From the NCBI GenBank assembly GCA_029572955.1, contig JAKPQE010000020.1, positions 62,001-126,000 on the forward strand: 64,000 nt of DNA, given 5' to 3'. The notes below the pieces were generated by a model. It saw only the letters and a program-made list of their open reading frames with translations. It did no database searches and had not been told where the DNA came from. The stretch is from Pseudomonadota bacterium. GTDB taxonomy: Bacteria; Pseudomonadota; Alphaproteobacteria; Rhizobiales; JAKPQE01. This document shows positions 43,177 through 52,959 of this stretch, in pieces (the first letter of the stretch is position 1; each line of letters starts with the position of its first letter). A program made the position numbers and the translations under genes.

Positions 43177-43396
43177 CGGGCGCACCGATGCCGTTCCGGC
43201 AAGTCCTGACAGAAAGTCTTCAAAGTAATACTTGATTCACTATATTCGTTGCGAGCGATCTAAACCAATCGAATTCCCGGTACTTTAACAAGATGGCAAG
43301 GAAGGACTGCTAGCTTCACCACAGTTTCGAGCGGACTGAAAATAACAACCACCGCAGAACTGTGCAGTCATTCACGTGGAGTCAAGGAGCAGTCAC

Positions 43397-43576
43397 ATGA
43401 AGAATCTCGTTGCCCGTTTCGCCAAGGACGAGTCCGGCGCCACCGCCATCGAATACGGCCTCATCGCGGCCGGCATCTCGGTCGTCATCATCGGCGGCGT
43501 CAAGGCGCTCGGCAGCACGCTGAGCACGAAGTTCCACGGCATCTCGACCGACATCTCGAACTTCACCTCGAAGTGA
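43397..43576 (+). CDS. flp: Flp/Fap pilin 2 (protein identical to pilin 1)
   Basis: Same 59-aa translation as 42914-43093; only a few synonymous differences. Confidence 0.93.
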   Translation: MKNLVARFAKDESGATAIEYGLIAAGISVVIIGGVKALGSTLSTKFHGISTDISNFTSK

Positions 43577-43615
43577 CGAGGGCCTCGTCCGGGCCTTACC
43601 GGGCGAACGTATCGA

Positions 43616-43650
43616 GGGCGGTCGCCGGTCACGGCGATCGCCCGTTTCTT
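43616..43650 (+). terminator. Terminator after flp2
   Basis: GGGCG-G-TCGCCG-GTCA-CGGCGA-T-CGCCC hairpin followed by GTTTCTTTG. Confidence 0.65.
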
Positions 43651-43785
43651 TGCCGGCGGATCGATCAACTTCAGTCCGGTTTTTAACAGTGCTGAAAGAT
43701 GTCCGCCCTAGACTCGGCGTCGTTGTGAACCGATCGGACGGGACGTCCCCCGTACCGCGCGGCACGGAAGCCAGGGAGTTCCCAC

Positions 43786-43965
43786 ATGCGGCAGGTCTGG
43801 ATCCGCTTTCTGCGCGACGAGCGCGGCACCACCGTGATCGAATACACCCTCATCGCCGCCGGCATCGCGGTGGTCATCATCGGCGCCATCGGCGCGGTCG
43901 GGGCCGCCATCACGGACAAGTTCGACGGCGTGTCGACCACCGTCACCAATTTCATGTCGAAGTGA
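43786..43965 (+). CDS. flp: Flp/Fap pilin 3 (divergent; absent from the ORF track)
   Basis: 59 aa MRQVWIRFLRDERGTTVIEYTLIAAGIAVVIIGAIGAVGAAITDKFDGVSTTVTNFMSK. Confidence 0.9.
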   Translation: MRQVWIRFLRDERGTTVIEYTLIAAGIAVVIIGAIGAVGAAITDKFDGVSTTVTNFMSK

Positions 43966-44087
43966 GCCGAAGCTTCCGGATCGCCTGAAAAGACGCATGA
44001 AACACGGCCGTTTTACCGCGATTTAATGGCTTCGTGGGATGATCGGCCGACATCAGCAGTAACAGCGTCGACAGGGTCAGTTGCGTC

Positions 44088-44600
44088 ATGATCGAGATAC
44101 TCGTCCTTCTCCTGTTTCCCTGGGCGATGGCCTATGCCGCCGCCTCGGACCTGTTCACGATGACGATCTCGAACCGCATCTCGCTGGCGCTCGTCGCCGG
44201 CTTCCTCGTTCTCGCCTTCGCCAACGGCATGGACTGGCAGACGATCGGCCTGCATTTCGCCGCGGCCGGCATCATGCTCGCCGTTGCCTTCGTGTTCTTC
44301 GCAATGGGCTGGATCGGCGGCGGCGATGCCAAGCTCGCCGCGGCGGTCGCGCTGTGGCTCGGCTGGAACCAGGCCTTCAGCTATGCGGTCACGTCCTCGA
44401 TCCTCGGCGGCCTTCTGACGCTGGCGATCCTCGTGCTGCGGTCCGACTATGCCGACCGTCTGGTGCCGGAATGGAGCTGGGTGCAGCGGCTGCGGCGCCG
44501 CGATGCGGGCGTGCCCTACGGCATCGCGCTCGCCTATACCGGGCTGGCGATGTATCCGGACACGCCGTGGATGCAGGGACTGCTGACGACACTGTCGTGA
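44088..44600 (+). CDS. cpaA: Prepilin peptidase CpaA/TadV
   Basis: 170 aa membrane protein; AASDLFTMTISNRI and GWIGGGDAKLAAAVALWLG aspartate motifs. Confidence 0.92.
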   Translation: MIEILVLLLFPWAMAYAAASDLFTMTISNRISLALVAGFLVLAFANGMDWQTIGLHFAAAGIMLAVAFVFFAMGWIGGGDAKLAAAVALWLGWNQAFSYAVTSSILGGLLTLAILVLRSDYADRLVPEWSWVQRLRRRDAGVPYGIALAYTGLAMYPDTPWMQGLLTTLS

Positions 44601-44634
44601 CCGTCGCATCGGCCCTTTCCGATCGCCTTTCGCG

Positions 44635-44659
44635 GACCGCCGGAGGAACACCGGCGGTC
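44635..44659 (+). terminator. Terminator after cpaA
   Basis: GACCGCCGG (44635-44643)/CCGGCGGTC (44651-44659) followed by GTTTCGTTC. Confidence 0.6.
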
Positions 44660-44713
44660 GTTTCGTTCGCAGAATCGCAACGCCAGTGCGGACGCCGCCT
44701 CGTTCAACGATCG

Positions 44714-44743
44714 TTAACCACGAAAAGTCACCAGCGGTTAACC
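44714..44743 (+). promoter_or_regulatory. Two TTAACC motifs upstream of cpaB (candidate CtrA half-sites)
   Basis: TTAACCA at 44714-44720 and TTAACC at 44738-44743. Confidence 0.35.
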
Positions 44744-44825
44744 GTAATTTGACGATTGCGCACCGAAATTGAGCGTGAAGGCGTGGCCCTTGCCACGTGT
44801 TTTTCGCGTTCGGGAACCGGAGCTC

Positions 44826-45647
44826 ATGAAGTCTGCGCGTATCATCGTCCTTGCCATCGCGGTCGGCGCCGGCGGTCTTGCCGCGCTGCTCGCCGGCAAT
44901 ATGGGCGAACCGGAAGTCGTCACCGTCGAGCAGCCGGCGGCGGCCCCGGAAATCGCTACCGAGGACGTGCTGGTGGCGGCCCGCGACATTTCGATGGGCA
45001 GCGCCGTCGGCAACGAAGGACTGTCCTGGCAGGCCTGGCCGCGGGACGCGGTCAATCCGGCCTACATCACCCGCGCGGTGCGGCCGGACGCGGCCGAGGA
45101 TCTCGCCGCGACCATCGCGCGCACGCCTTTCCTTGCCGGCGAACCGATCAAGGAAGCCAAGCTGGTGCGCACCGATCGCGGCTTCATGTCGGCGATCCTG
45201 CCGGCCGGCATGCGGGCCGTGGCGACGCCCATCTCGCCGGAGACCGGGGCCGGCGGCTTCATCCTGCCGAACGACCGGGTCGACGTGATCCTGACCCGGC
45301 GCCTCGGTTCCCAGTCGGCGCCGACGGACGGCAATTCCTACGTTTCCGAGACGGTGCTGACCAATGTTCGCGTGCTCGCCATCGACCAGACGGTCGAGGA
45401 GCAGAACGGCGAGAAGGTGGTGGTCGGCAATACCGCGACCCTCGAGATGCTGCCCGAGCAGGCCGAAGCGCTGGCGCTGGCCGACCAGCTCGGCGAGCTC
45501 TCGCTGTCGCTGCGCAGCCTCGCCGATGCGGCGGCGGACGCCGAGGGGCCGCAGCTCGCCAAGGACATGAGCGGCAAGAAGAGCTCCGGTGCGTCCGGGG
45601 TCACCATGGTCAAGTACGGGATCCAGGCCCCCGCGATGAGGCGGTGA
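44826..45647 (+). CDS. cpaB: Flp pilus assembly protein CpaB
   Basis: MKSARIIVLAIAVGAGGLAALLAGNM; SAF-domain region ILPAGMRAVATPISPETGAGGFILPNDRVDVILTRR. Confidence 0.92.
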   Translation: MKSARIIVLAIAVGAGGLAALLAGNMGEPEVVTVEQPAAAPEIATEDVLVAARDISMGSAVGNEGLSWQAWPRDAVNPAYITRAVRPDAAEDLAATIARTPFLAGEPIKEAKLVRTDRGFMSAILPAGMRAVATPISPETGAGGFILPNDRVDVILTRRLGSQSAPTDGNSYVSETVLTNVRVLAIDQTVEEQNGEKVVVGNTATLEMLPEQAEALALADQLGELSLSLRSLADAAADAEGPQLAKDMSGKKSSGASGVTMVKYGIQAPAMRR

Positions 45648-45680
45648 GCGTGTCGGCGCGGCGCGTCAGGAGTTAAGTCC

Positions 45681-47099
45681 ATGTTCGGGAAGTTCATTCG
45701 GGTTCTGGCTCTGGTGGCGACGGCAGTTCTGGCCGGCGCCGTCGGCGCGCCGGATGCAGCGACGGCGGCAAGCCAGAGCCAGCTCAAGATCAGCGGCAAC
45801 GGCGGTGTGCGTCAGGTCAATCTCGGCCTCAACAAGTCGATCGTCGTCGAGCTGCCGCGCGACGCCAAGGACGTCCTCGTCTCCAATCCGGCGATCGCCG
45901 ACGTGGTGATCCGCACGCCGCGCCGTGCCTTCATCATCGGTGTCGCCGTCGGCGAGGCGAACGTCGTGTTCTTCGACGGTGCCGGCAACCAGATCACCAC
46001 GCTCGACCTGCAGGTCTCGCGCGATCTCGTCGTCATCGAATCGACCATCCGCCAGATCATGCCGGGCTCCAACATCTCGGTCGAAATGGTCGGCGAGGCG
46101 GTCGCCCTGCGCGGCACGGCGCAGACCCCGTCGGACGCCCAGAAGGCGGTCGACATCGCCACCCGGATCATCGGCAAGCCGGAGCTCGTGGTGAACATGA
46201 TCTCGGTTTCCGGCCAGGAGCAGGTGATGCTCAAGGTGACGGTCGCCGAGGTGCAGCGCAACGTCATCAAGCAGCTCGGCATCGACCTCGAGGCGGTGCT
46301 GTCGGGCGGCGGACTGTCGAGCGCGCTCGTCACGCAGAACCCGTTCTCGGTCGCCGGCAAGGCGATCGCCGGCTCGGGCGCCACGGCGACCTGGACCCGG
46401 CCGAACGGCGACTATCTCACCGGCACGCTCCGGGCGCTCGAGCAGAGCGGCATGATCCGCGTGCTCGCCGAGCCGAACCTTTCGGCGATCTCCGGCGAGA
46501 CCGCGAATTTCCTCGCCGGCGGCGAGTTCCCGGTGCCGACCGGCCGCGACAGCGACGGCAACATCCTCGTCGAATACAAGCCCTTCGGTATCGCGCTCGG
46601 CTTCACGCCGGTCGTGCTTTCGGAAGGCCGCGTCAGCCTCAGGGTGACCACCGAGGTCAGCGAGCTGACCGACGAGAACGCAATCGCGCTGAACAGCGAC
46701 GCCGCCTCGTCCTCGCTGTCGATCCCCGGCCTCAAGGTGCGCCGGGCGAGCACCACGGTCGAGGTGCCGAGCGGCGGCGCGCTGGCGATCGCCGGCCTGA
46801 TCCAGGAAGAGACCAAGCAGGTCATCAACGGCATTCCGGGCCTGAAGAAGCTGCCGGTGCTCGGCGCCCTGTTCCGCAGCCGCGACTTCGCCCAGCACCA
46901 GACGGAGCTGGCGATCATCGTGACGCCCTACATGGTCAAGCCGGTCAGCCCCGACAAGCTGGAGGATCCGGGCCGCAATCTCGAGGCCGCCAGCGACCCG
47001 CAGACGGTTCTCCTGCAGCGCATCAATCGGATTTACGGCGTCGGTGCGGCGTCGGCGAGCGGTGCCTATCACGGCCGCTACGGATTCATCGTCGAGTGA
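45681..47099 (+). CDS. cpaC: Tad secretin CpaC/RcpA
   Basis: 472 aa; SQLKISGNGGVRQVNLGLNKSIVVELPRDAKDVLVSNPAIADVVIRTPRRAFIIGVAVGEANVVFFD; secretin core to ELAIIVTPYMVKPV. Confidence 0.94.
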   Translation: MFGKFIRVLALVATAVLAGAVGAPDAATAASQSQLKISGNGGVRQVNLGLNKSIVVELPRDAKDVLVSNPAIADVVIRTPRRAFIIGVAVGEANVVFFDGAGNQITTLDLQVSRDLVVIESTIRQIMPGSNISVEMVGEAVALRGTAQTPSDAQKAVDIATRIIGKPELVVNMISVSGQEQVMLKVTVAEVQRNVIKQLGIDLEAVLSGGGLSSALVTQNPFSVAGKAIAGSGATATWTRPNGDYLTGTLRALEQSGMIRVLAEPNLSAISGETANFLAGGEFPVPTGRDSDGNILVEYKPFGIALGFTPVVLSEGRVSLRVTTEVSELTDENAIALNSDAASSSLSIPGLKVRRASTTVEVPSGGALAIAGLIQEETKQVINGIPGLKKLPVLGALFRSRDFAQHQTELAIIVTPYMVKPVSPDKLEDPGRNLEAASDPQTVLLQRINRIYGVGAASASGAYHGRYGFIVE

Positions 47100-47138
47100 G
47101 GCCCAAGGCGCGGCCGACGGTTCGGAGTTGAGAGTGTG

Positions 47139-47876
47139 ATGAGACAGAAGGTTTCCGACAGCGCCATGGGCGGATCCGGCCTCGCCTTCCGCCTGTCGCG
47201 GGTGCTCGCCCTGACGGTCGCCGTGGCGGCGCTCGGCGGCTGTGCCAGCCAGATGGAAGTGACCGGCTCGGTGCCGGACCGCTCCTATCACGACCGCCAC
47301 CCGATCGCGGTGGCGCAGGCGCCGGAAGTGCTCTACGTGCCGGTCAGCATGCGCGGCGGACGGCTCGCCGATGCCGATCGCGACATGATCGCGAGCTTCG
47401 TTGCGAGCTATCGCGAGCGCGGCGAGAGCGCGCTGACGGTCGCCGCCCCGAGCGGCTCGGCCAACGAGGCGGCAGCGGCCAATGTGGTCGGCGAAATCCG
47501 GCACACGCTCGCCAATCTCGGCGTCGCCGAGTCCGAGGTGCTCTACCGCGCCTACCAGATCGACGATCCGGCGCTCTCGGCGCCGATCCAGATCTCCTAC
47601 GACCGGCTGCAGGCGATGGCCGGCCCGTGCGGCTACTGGCCGGACGACCTCGGCACCGACATGGAAAACAGCCAGTACTGGAACTTCGGCTGCGCCACGC
47701 AGAAGAATTTCGCCGCCCAGATCGCCCAGCCGCGCGACCTCATCACGCCGCGTGGCGAGACCCCGCGCGACGGCGGCCGGCGCACCACCGTCTTCGAGAA
47801 GTACCGCAAGGGCGAAGACACGGCGACCAAGGTCGACAACGCCGAAAGCGGCAAGATCAGCGATGTCGGACAATGA
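47139..47876 (+). CDS. cpaD: Pilus assembly protein CpaD
   Basis: Lipoprotein-like ALGGCASQMEVTGSVPDRSYHDRHPIAV; CGYWPDDLGTDMENSQYWNFGCATQKNFAAQIAQPRDLI. Confidence 0.92.
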   Translation: MRQKVSDSAMGGSGLAFRLSRVLALTVAVAALGGCASQMEVTGSVPDRSYHDRHPIAVAQAPEVLYVPVSMRGGRLADADRDMIASFVASYRERGESALTVAAPSGSANEAAAANVVGEIRHTLANLGVAESEVLYRAYQIDDPALSAPIQISYDRLQAMAGPCGYWPDDLGTDMENSQYWNFGCATQKNFAAQIAQPRDLITPRGETPRDGGRRTTVFEKYRKGEDTATKVDNAESGKISDVGQ

Positions 47877-49135
47877 TGAGTGAGACGATGACCGAAGCAC
47901 TCGATCACGACGACGGCGCGGACGTCCGTCCGGTTCCCAGGATCTCCCTGCAGGCCTTCTGCGACACGCCCGAAATCTATGGCGTCGTCGATGCGGCCTC
48001 GGCGGATCGTCGTTTCGCCAAGGTGCACGTCAAGGCCCATATGGGCGGCATCCCGGCCGCCGTCGAGTTCTACGGCGGTGCGCCGACGCCGAACGTCATC
48101 GTCGTCGAATCGCGGCTCGGCGCCGACCGCCTGCTCGGCGAGCTCGACCGGCTGGCGGATGTCTGCGATCCCGGCTCCAAGGTCGTCGTCGTCGGCCATG
48201 TCAACGACATCGACCTCTACCGCGACCTGCTGCGCCGCGGCGTCAGCGAATATGTCGTCGCCCCGTTCGGGCCGATCGACTTCATCCGCACCGTGTCGCG
48301 CCTCTATGGCGACGCCCAGGCCAAGCCGCTCGGCCGCACCATCGCCTTCTTCGGCGCGCGCGGCGGCGTCGGTTCCTCGACGGTTGCCCACAATGTCGCC
48401 TGGTCGATGGCACGGCTGTTCGAGACGGACGTCGCGCTGCTCGATCTCGACCTGCCGTTCGGCACCGCCGGCCTCGACTTCAACCAGGATCCGAGCCAGG
48501 GCATCGCCGATGCCGTCTATTCCTCGGACCGCGTCGACGACGTGTTCATCGACCGCCTGCTGGCCAAGTGCGACGACCATCTCAACCTGCTCGCCGCGCC
48601 GGCGACGCTCGAGAAGTCCTACGACTTTTCGGCCGACGCCTTCGGCACGATCATCGACGTAACCCAGAAGGGCGTGCCGACGGTGGTCCTCGACGTGCCG
48701 CACATGTGGACCGGCTGGGTGCGCAAGGTGCTGACGATGGCCGACGAGATCGTCGTCGTCGCCTCGCCGGACCTCGCCAATCTGCGCAACACCAAGAACA
48801 TCGTCGACGTGCTGACGGCGGCGCGGCCGAACGACCGTCCGCCGCACCTCGTGCTCAATCAGGTCAACGTGCCCAAGCGCCCCGAGATCAAGCCGGCCGA
48901 ATTCGCCGCCGCCATCGGCCGCGAAGCGGTCGCCGAGATCCCGTTCGAGCCGCAGCTTTTCGGCACGGCGGCCAACAACGGCCAGATGATCGGCGAGGCG
49001 GCCGGCAAGTCCGAGGTCGCCGGCATGTTCGACACCGTCGCCAACCTCGTGTCCGGCCGCTCCCAGAACAAGCGCGGCAAGCGCGTGGCACTGCCGCCAC
49101 TGCTCAGCAAGCTCCTGATGAAGAAGAGCGCGTGA
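47873..49135 (+). CDS. cpaE: Pilus assembly ATPase-like protein CpaE/TadZ
   Basis: FFGARGGVGSSTVAHNVAWSMARLF deviant Walker A; receiver-like N-domain; ATGA overlap with cpaD. Confidence 0.92.
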   Translation: MMSETMTEALDHDDGADVRPVPRISLQAFCDTPEIYGVVDAASADRRFAKVHVKAHMGGIPAAVEFYGGAPTPNVIVVESRLGADRLLGELDRLADVCDPGSKVVVVGHVNDIDLYRDLLRRGVSEYVVAPFGPIDFIRTVSRLYGDAQAKPLGRTIAFFGARGGVGSSTVAHNVAWSMARLFETDVALLDLDLPFGTAGLDFNQDPSQGIADAVYSSDRVDDVFIDRLLAKCDDHLNLLAAPATLEKSYDFSADAFGTIIDVTQKGVPTVVLDVPHMWTGWVRKVLTMADEIVVVASPDLANLRNTKNIVDVLTAARPNDRPPHLVLNQVNVPKRPEIKPAEFAAAIGREAVAEIPFEPQLFGTAANNGQMIGEAAGKSEVAGMFDTVANLVSGRSQNKRGKRVALPPLLSKLLMKKSA

Positions 49136-49148
49136 ACGGGTAGAGAGA

Positions 49149-50756
49149 ATGTTCGGAAAACGCGGCACCAACGACCCCGGCGGTCAGCAGTATCCGGCAC
49201 CGGCGCATTCGCAGCCGGCCGAGATTTCGCGCGAGTCCGCCGTGCCGCTGGCCGACACGCCGCGTCCGGTCTCGACGCCCGTGCCCGAGGCACCGAAGCC
49301 GGCGCCGCAGATCGTGCTCCAGCCGATCGCCCAGCCGGCACCGGCGCCGCAGCCGAGCGTTCCCTCGTTCCTCGAGCCGGCCGCCGCACCGGCGGCGAAG
49401 CCGACGCCGCTGCCGACCGCCGACCTTCCGGCCGAGCGCGTCGCCGCCGCCTCCGGTACCCGGCGCAGCGCCGACTATTACGACGTCAAGACACAGATCT
49501 TCGGCTCGCTGATCGAGGCGATCGACCTGTCGCAGCTCGCCCGGCTCGATGCCGAATCGGCGCGCGAGGAAATCCGCGACATCGTCAACGAGATCATCTC
49601 GCTGAAGAACGTCGTCATGTCGATCGCCGAGCAGGAGGACCTGCTCGACGACATCTGCAACGACGTGCTCGGCTATGGTCCGCTGGAGCCCCTGCTCGCC
49701 CGCGACGACATCGCCGACATCATGGTCAACGGCTCGGACACGACCTACATCGAAGTTTCCGGCAAGATCCAGCTGACCAATGTGCGCTTCCGCGACAACG
49801 CGCAGCTGATGAACATCTGCCAGCGCATCGTCAGCCAGGTCGGCCGCCGCGTCGACGAAGCGAGCCCGATCTGCGACGCGCGCCTTCCCGACGGCAGCCG
49901 CGTCAACGTCATCGCACCGCCGCTGTCGATCGACGGTCCGGCCCTGACCATTCGCAAGTTCAAGAAGGACAAGCTGACCCTCGATCAGCTCGTCAAGTTC
50001 GGCTCGATCTCGCCGGAAGGCGCCCGGGTGCTGCAGATCATCGGCCAGTGCCGCTGCAACACGATCATTTCGGGCGGCACGGGCTCGGGCAAGACGACGC
50101 TGCTCAACTGCCTGACCCGCTACATCGAGACCGACGAGCGCATCATCACCTGCGAGGACTCGGCGGAACTGCAGCTGCAGCAGCCGCATGTGGTGCGCCT
50201 CGAAACCCGCCCGCCGAACCTCGAGGGCGAGGGCGAGATCACCATGCGCGACCTCGTCAAGAACTGCCTGCGCATGCGCCCGGAACGGATCATCGTCGGC
50301 GAAGTGCGCGGACCGGAGGTGTTCGACCTGCTGCAGGCGATGAACACCGGCCACGACGGCTCGATGGGCACGATCCACGCCAACAGCCCGCGCGAATGCC
50401 TCAACCGTATCGAATCGATGATCGCCATGGGCGGCTTCTCGCTGCCGGCCAAGACGGTGCGCGAGATCATCGTCGGTTCGGTCGACGTCATCGTCCAGGC
50501 GAGCCGCCTGCGCGACGGTTCGCGCCGCATCACCCACATCACCGAAGTGCTGGGCATGGAAGGCGAGGTCATCACCACCCAGGACCTGTTCGTCTACGAG
50601 ATGCTCGGCGAGGACGCCAACGGCAAGATCGTCGGGCAGCATCACTCGACCGGTATCGGCCGTCCGGCGTTCTGGGAGCGCGCCCGTTACTACGGTCTCG
50701 AAGCCGAACTCGCCGCCGCGCTCGACGCCGCCGCGATGGAGCCGCTGGGAGACTGA
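49149..50756 (+). CDS. cpaF: Tad secretion ATPase CpaF/TadA
   Basis: [60 protein letters not shown]; proline-rich N-terminus. Confidence 0.95.
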   Translation: MFGKRGTNDPGGQQYPAPAHSQPAEISRESAVPLADTPRPVSTPVPEAPKPAPQIVLQPIAQPAPAPQPSVPSFLEPAAAPAAKPTPLPTADLPAERVAAASGTRRSADYYDVKTQIFGSLIEAIDLSQLARLDAESAREEIRDIVNEIISLKNVVMSIAEQEDLLDDICNDVLGYGPLEPLLARDDIADIMVNGSDTTYIEVSGKIQLTNVRFRDNAQLMNICQRIVSQVGRRVDEASPICDARLPDGSRVNVIAPPLSIDGPALTIRKFKKDKLTLDQLVKFGSISPEGARVLQIIGQCRCNTIISGGTGSGKTTLLNCLTRYIETDERIITCEDSAELQLQQPHVVRLETRPPNLEGEGEITMRDLVKNCLRMRPERIIVGEVRGPEVFDLLQAMNTGHDGSMGTIHANSPRECLNRIESMIAMGGFSLPAKTVREIIVGSVDVIVQASRLRDGSRRITHITEVLGMEGEVITTQDLFVYEMLGEDANGKIVGQHHSTGIGRPAFWERARYYGLEAELAAALDAAAMEPLGD

Positions 50757-50758
50757 CG

Positions 50759-51760
50759 ATGTTCGGCTCGACCGTCACGCTCATGGCTCTCGCCGTCCTC
50801 GTCACCCTGTCGGTGGGCGGCGTCGCCTATGTCTTCCTCTATCCGCACCTCACCGGCGAGATCGAGGGCGAGCGGCGCATGGCCAAGGTCGCCGAGACGG
50901 CCACCAAGAAGGTGCGCGTCGACAAGGGGCCGAGCCGGCGCGAGGTCGTTTCCGAACGCCTGCAGAACAAGGAAAAGAAGGACCAGCACAAGGCCAAGAA
51001 GGGCAAGCCCGAGGCGCCGCCCCTGTCGCTGAAGATCGAGCGCGCCGGCCTGCACTGGAGCAAGCACCAGTTCGTCCTCGTCAGCGCCGCCTTCGGCCTC
51101 GGCACCGTCGCCGCGGCGATGCTGTTCGACCTGCCGTTCTTCCTCGCCGTCGCCGCCGGTTTCGTCGGCGGCTTCGGCCTGCCGCGCTGGTTCATCGGGT
51201 TCCGCACCAAGCGCCGTATCCGCAAGTTCATGGACGAATTCCCGAACACGGTCGACGTCGTCGTGCGCGGCGTGAAAGCGGGCCTGCCGCTCAACGACTG
51301 CCTCCGGATCATCACCCAGGAATCGCCGGTGGCGGTGGTGCGCGAGGAATTCTCCAAGATCATCGAAACGCAGAAGATGGGCATTCCGCTCGCCGACGCG
51401 ATCGGCCGGCTGCACGACCGGATCCCGACGGCGGAGACCAATTTCTTCGGCATCGTCATCTCGATCCAGCAGCGGGCGGGCGGCAATCTCTCCGAAGCGC
51501 TCGGCAATCTCTCGGGCGTGCTGCGCGACCGCAAGAAGATGGCCGGCAAGGTGCGCGCGGTCAGCCAGGAGGCGAAGGCCTCGGCGGCGATCATCGGCGC
51601 GCTGCCGCTGATCGTCATGCTGCTCATCTATTTCACCAGCCCGGACTACATCACGCTCCTGTTCAGCACCTCGATCGGCAATGCGATGCTGATCGGCTGT
51701 GCCTTCTGGATGCTGTGCGGCGTGCTGGTGATGCGCAAGATGATCAATTTCGACTTCTGA
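50759..51760 (+). CDS. tadB: Tad inner-membrane platform protein TadB
   Basis: MDEFPNTVDVVVRGVKAGLPLNDCLRII; RAGGNLSEALGNLSGVLRDRKKM. Confidence 0.92.
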   Translation: MFGSTVTLMALAVLVTLSVGGVAYVFLYPHLTGEIEGERRMAKVAETATKKVRVDKGPSRREVVSERLQNKEKKDQHKAKKGKPEAPPLSLKIERAGLHWSKHQFVLVSAAFGLGTVAAAMLFDLPFFLAVAAGFVGGFGLPRWFIGFRTKRRIRKFMDEFPNTVDVVVRGVKAGLPLNDCLRIITQESPVAVVREEFSKIIETQKMGIPLADAIGRLHDRIPTAETNFFGIVISIQQRAGGNLSEALGNLSGVLRDRKKMAGKVRAVSQEAKASAAIIGALPLIVMLLIYFTSPDYITLLFSTSIGNAMLIGCAFWMLCGVLVMRKMINFDF

Positions 51761-51770
51761 GGAGGCGGCC

Positions 51771-52754
51771 GTGATCAGTGCCATCGTCGATGCCGTCACC
51801 AATCTCCAGTTCATGCTGGCGCTGTTCACGGCGATCGCCGTCTTCGCCACCATCATCACGCTGGCGATGCCGCTCCTGTCGAACGACCAGCTCAGCAAGC
51901 GGATGAAATACGTCGCGACCGAGCGCGAGAAGATCCGCAAGCGCGAGCGCGCGCGGCTCGACATCAAGACACCGGCCGGCAAGGCGTCGCTGCGCCCGGA
52001 GCCCAAGAAGCTGGTCAAGAGCGTCGTCGACCGCTTCAATCTGCGCGAACGGATGATCGACCGCGATCAGATCGACCGGCTGCGTCAGGCGGGCTTCCGC
52101 GGCGAGGCGCCGGTCGTGACCTACGCCTTCGCCCGCTTCATCATGCCGTTCATCCTGTTCGTGCTCGCCATCATCTATCTTTTCGGCAGCGGCGACTTCG
52201 ACCAGCCGGCGATGCTGAAGCTCGCCATGGCAGCCGGCATCGGCAGTGTCGGCATTTTCGTGCCGAACCTGTTCCTCACCAACATCATCCAGAAGCGGCA
52301 GACCTCGATCCGCCGGGCCTGGCCGGACGCGCTCGACCTGATGCTGATCTGCGTCGAATCGGGCATGTCGATCGAGGCGGCGTTCAAGAAGGTTTCCGAC
52401 GAGATCGGCCTGCAGTCGCCCGAGCTCGCCGAGGAAATGGTGCTGACCACCGCCGAACTCAGCTATCTGCAGGAACGGCGCATGGCCTACGAAAATCTCG
52501 GCCGGCGCACCGGGCTCGACGGCGTCAAGGCGGTGATGACGAGCCTCATCCAGGCGGAGCGCTACGGCACGCCGCTCGCCCATACGCTGCGCGTGCTGTC
52601 CCAGGAAAACCGCGACATGCGCATGCAGGAAGCCGAGAAGAAGGCGGCCGGCCTGCCGCCGAAGCTCACCGTCCCGATGATCCTGTTCTTCCTGCCGTGC
52701 CTCTTCGTCGTCATCATCGGCCCGACGGTGATCCGCCTGATGAATCTCGACTAA
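51771..52754 (+). CDS. tadC: Tad inner-membrane platform protein TadC
   Basis: AWPDALDLMLICVESGMSIEAAFKKVSDEIG; GTPLAHTLRVLSQENRDMRMQEAEKKAAGLPPKLTVPMI. Confidence 0.92.
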   Translation: MISAIVDAVTNLQFMLALFTAIAVFATIITLAMPLLSNDQLSKRMKYVATEREKIRKRERARLDIKTPAGKASLRPEPKKLVKSVVDRFNLRERMIDRDQIDRLRQAGFRGEAPVVTYAFARFIMPFILFVLAIIYLFGSGDFDQPAMLKLAMAAGIGSVGIFVPNLFLTNIIQKRQTSIRRAWPDALDLMLICVESGMSIEAAFKKVSDEIGLQSPELAEEMVLTTAELSYLQERRMAYENLGRRTGLDGVKAVMTSLIQAERYGTPLAHTLRVLSQENRDMRMQEAEKKAAGLPPKLTVPMILFFLPCLFVVIIGPTVIRLMNLD

Positions 52755-52840
52755 GGGCGTTTCCAGGCGAAGCGGAAACCGGTTCGCCGCCCCGAACCGC
52801 GACATGACAAAAGGCTTGGAGCCGTTCACCGATTCCGTGA
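52755..52840 (+). repeat. Dispersed intergenic repeat, copy A
   Basis: GGGCGTTTCCAGGCGAAGCGGAAACCGGTTCGCCG...GGAGCCGTTCACCGATTCCGTGA; matches inverted copy at 19188-19274. Confidence 0.6.
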
Positions 52841-52888
52841 AGAGACGAGCGGCTCCGGGCGTTGCCGCAGCCCGAGCCATCGCGGACC

Positions 52889-52920
52889 CGACAAAAGCGC
52901 CCCTGCGGGCGCTTTTGTCG
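52889..52920. terminator. Bidirectional Rho-independent terminator between convergent tadC and tadD
   Basis: Perfect 14-bp stem CGACAAAAGCGCCC/GGGCGCTTTTGTCG with CTGC loop. Confidence 0.85.
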
Positions 52921-52959
52921 TTTGCGGTCCTTGGGGCCGGGGTCCCGGCGCCGTCGCGA

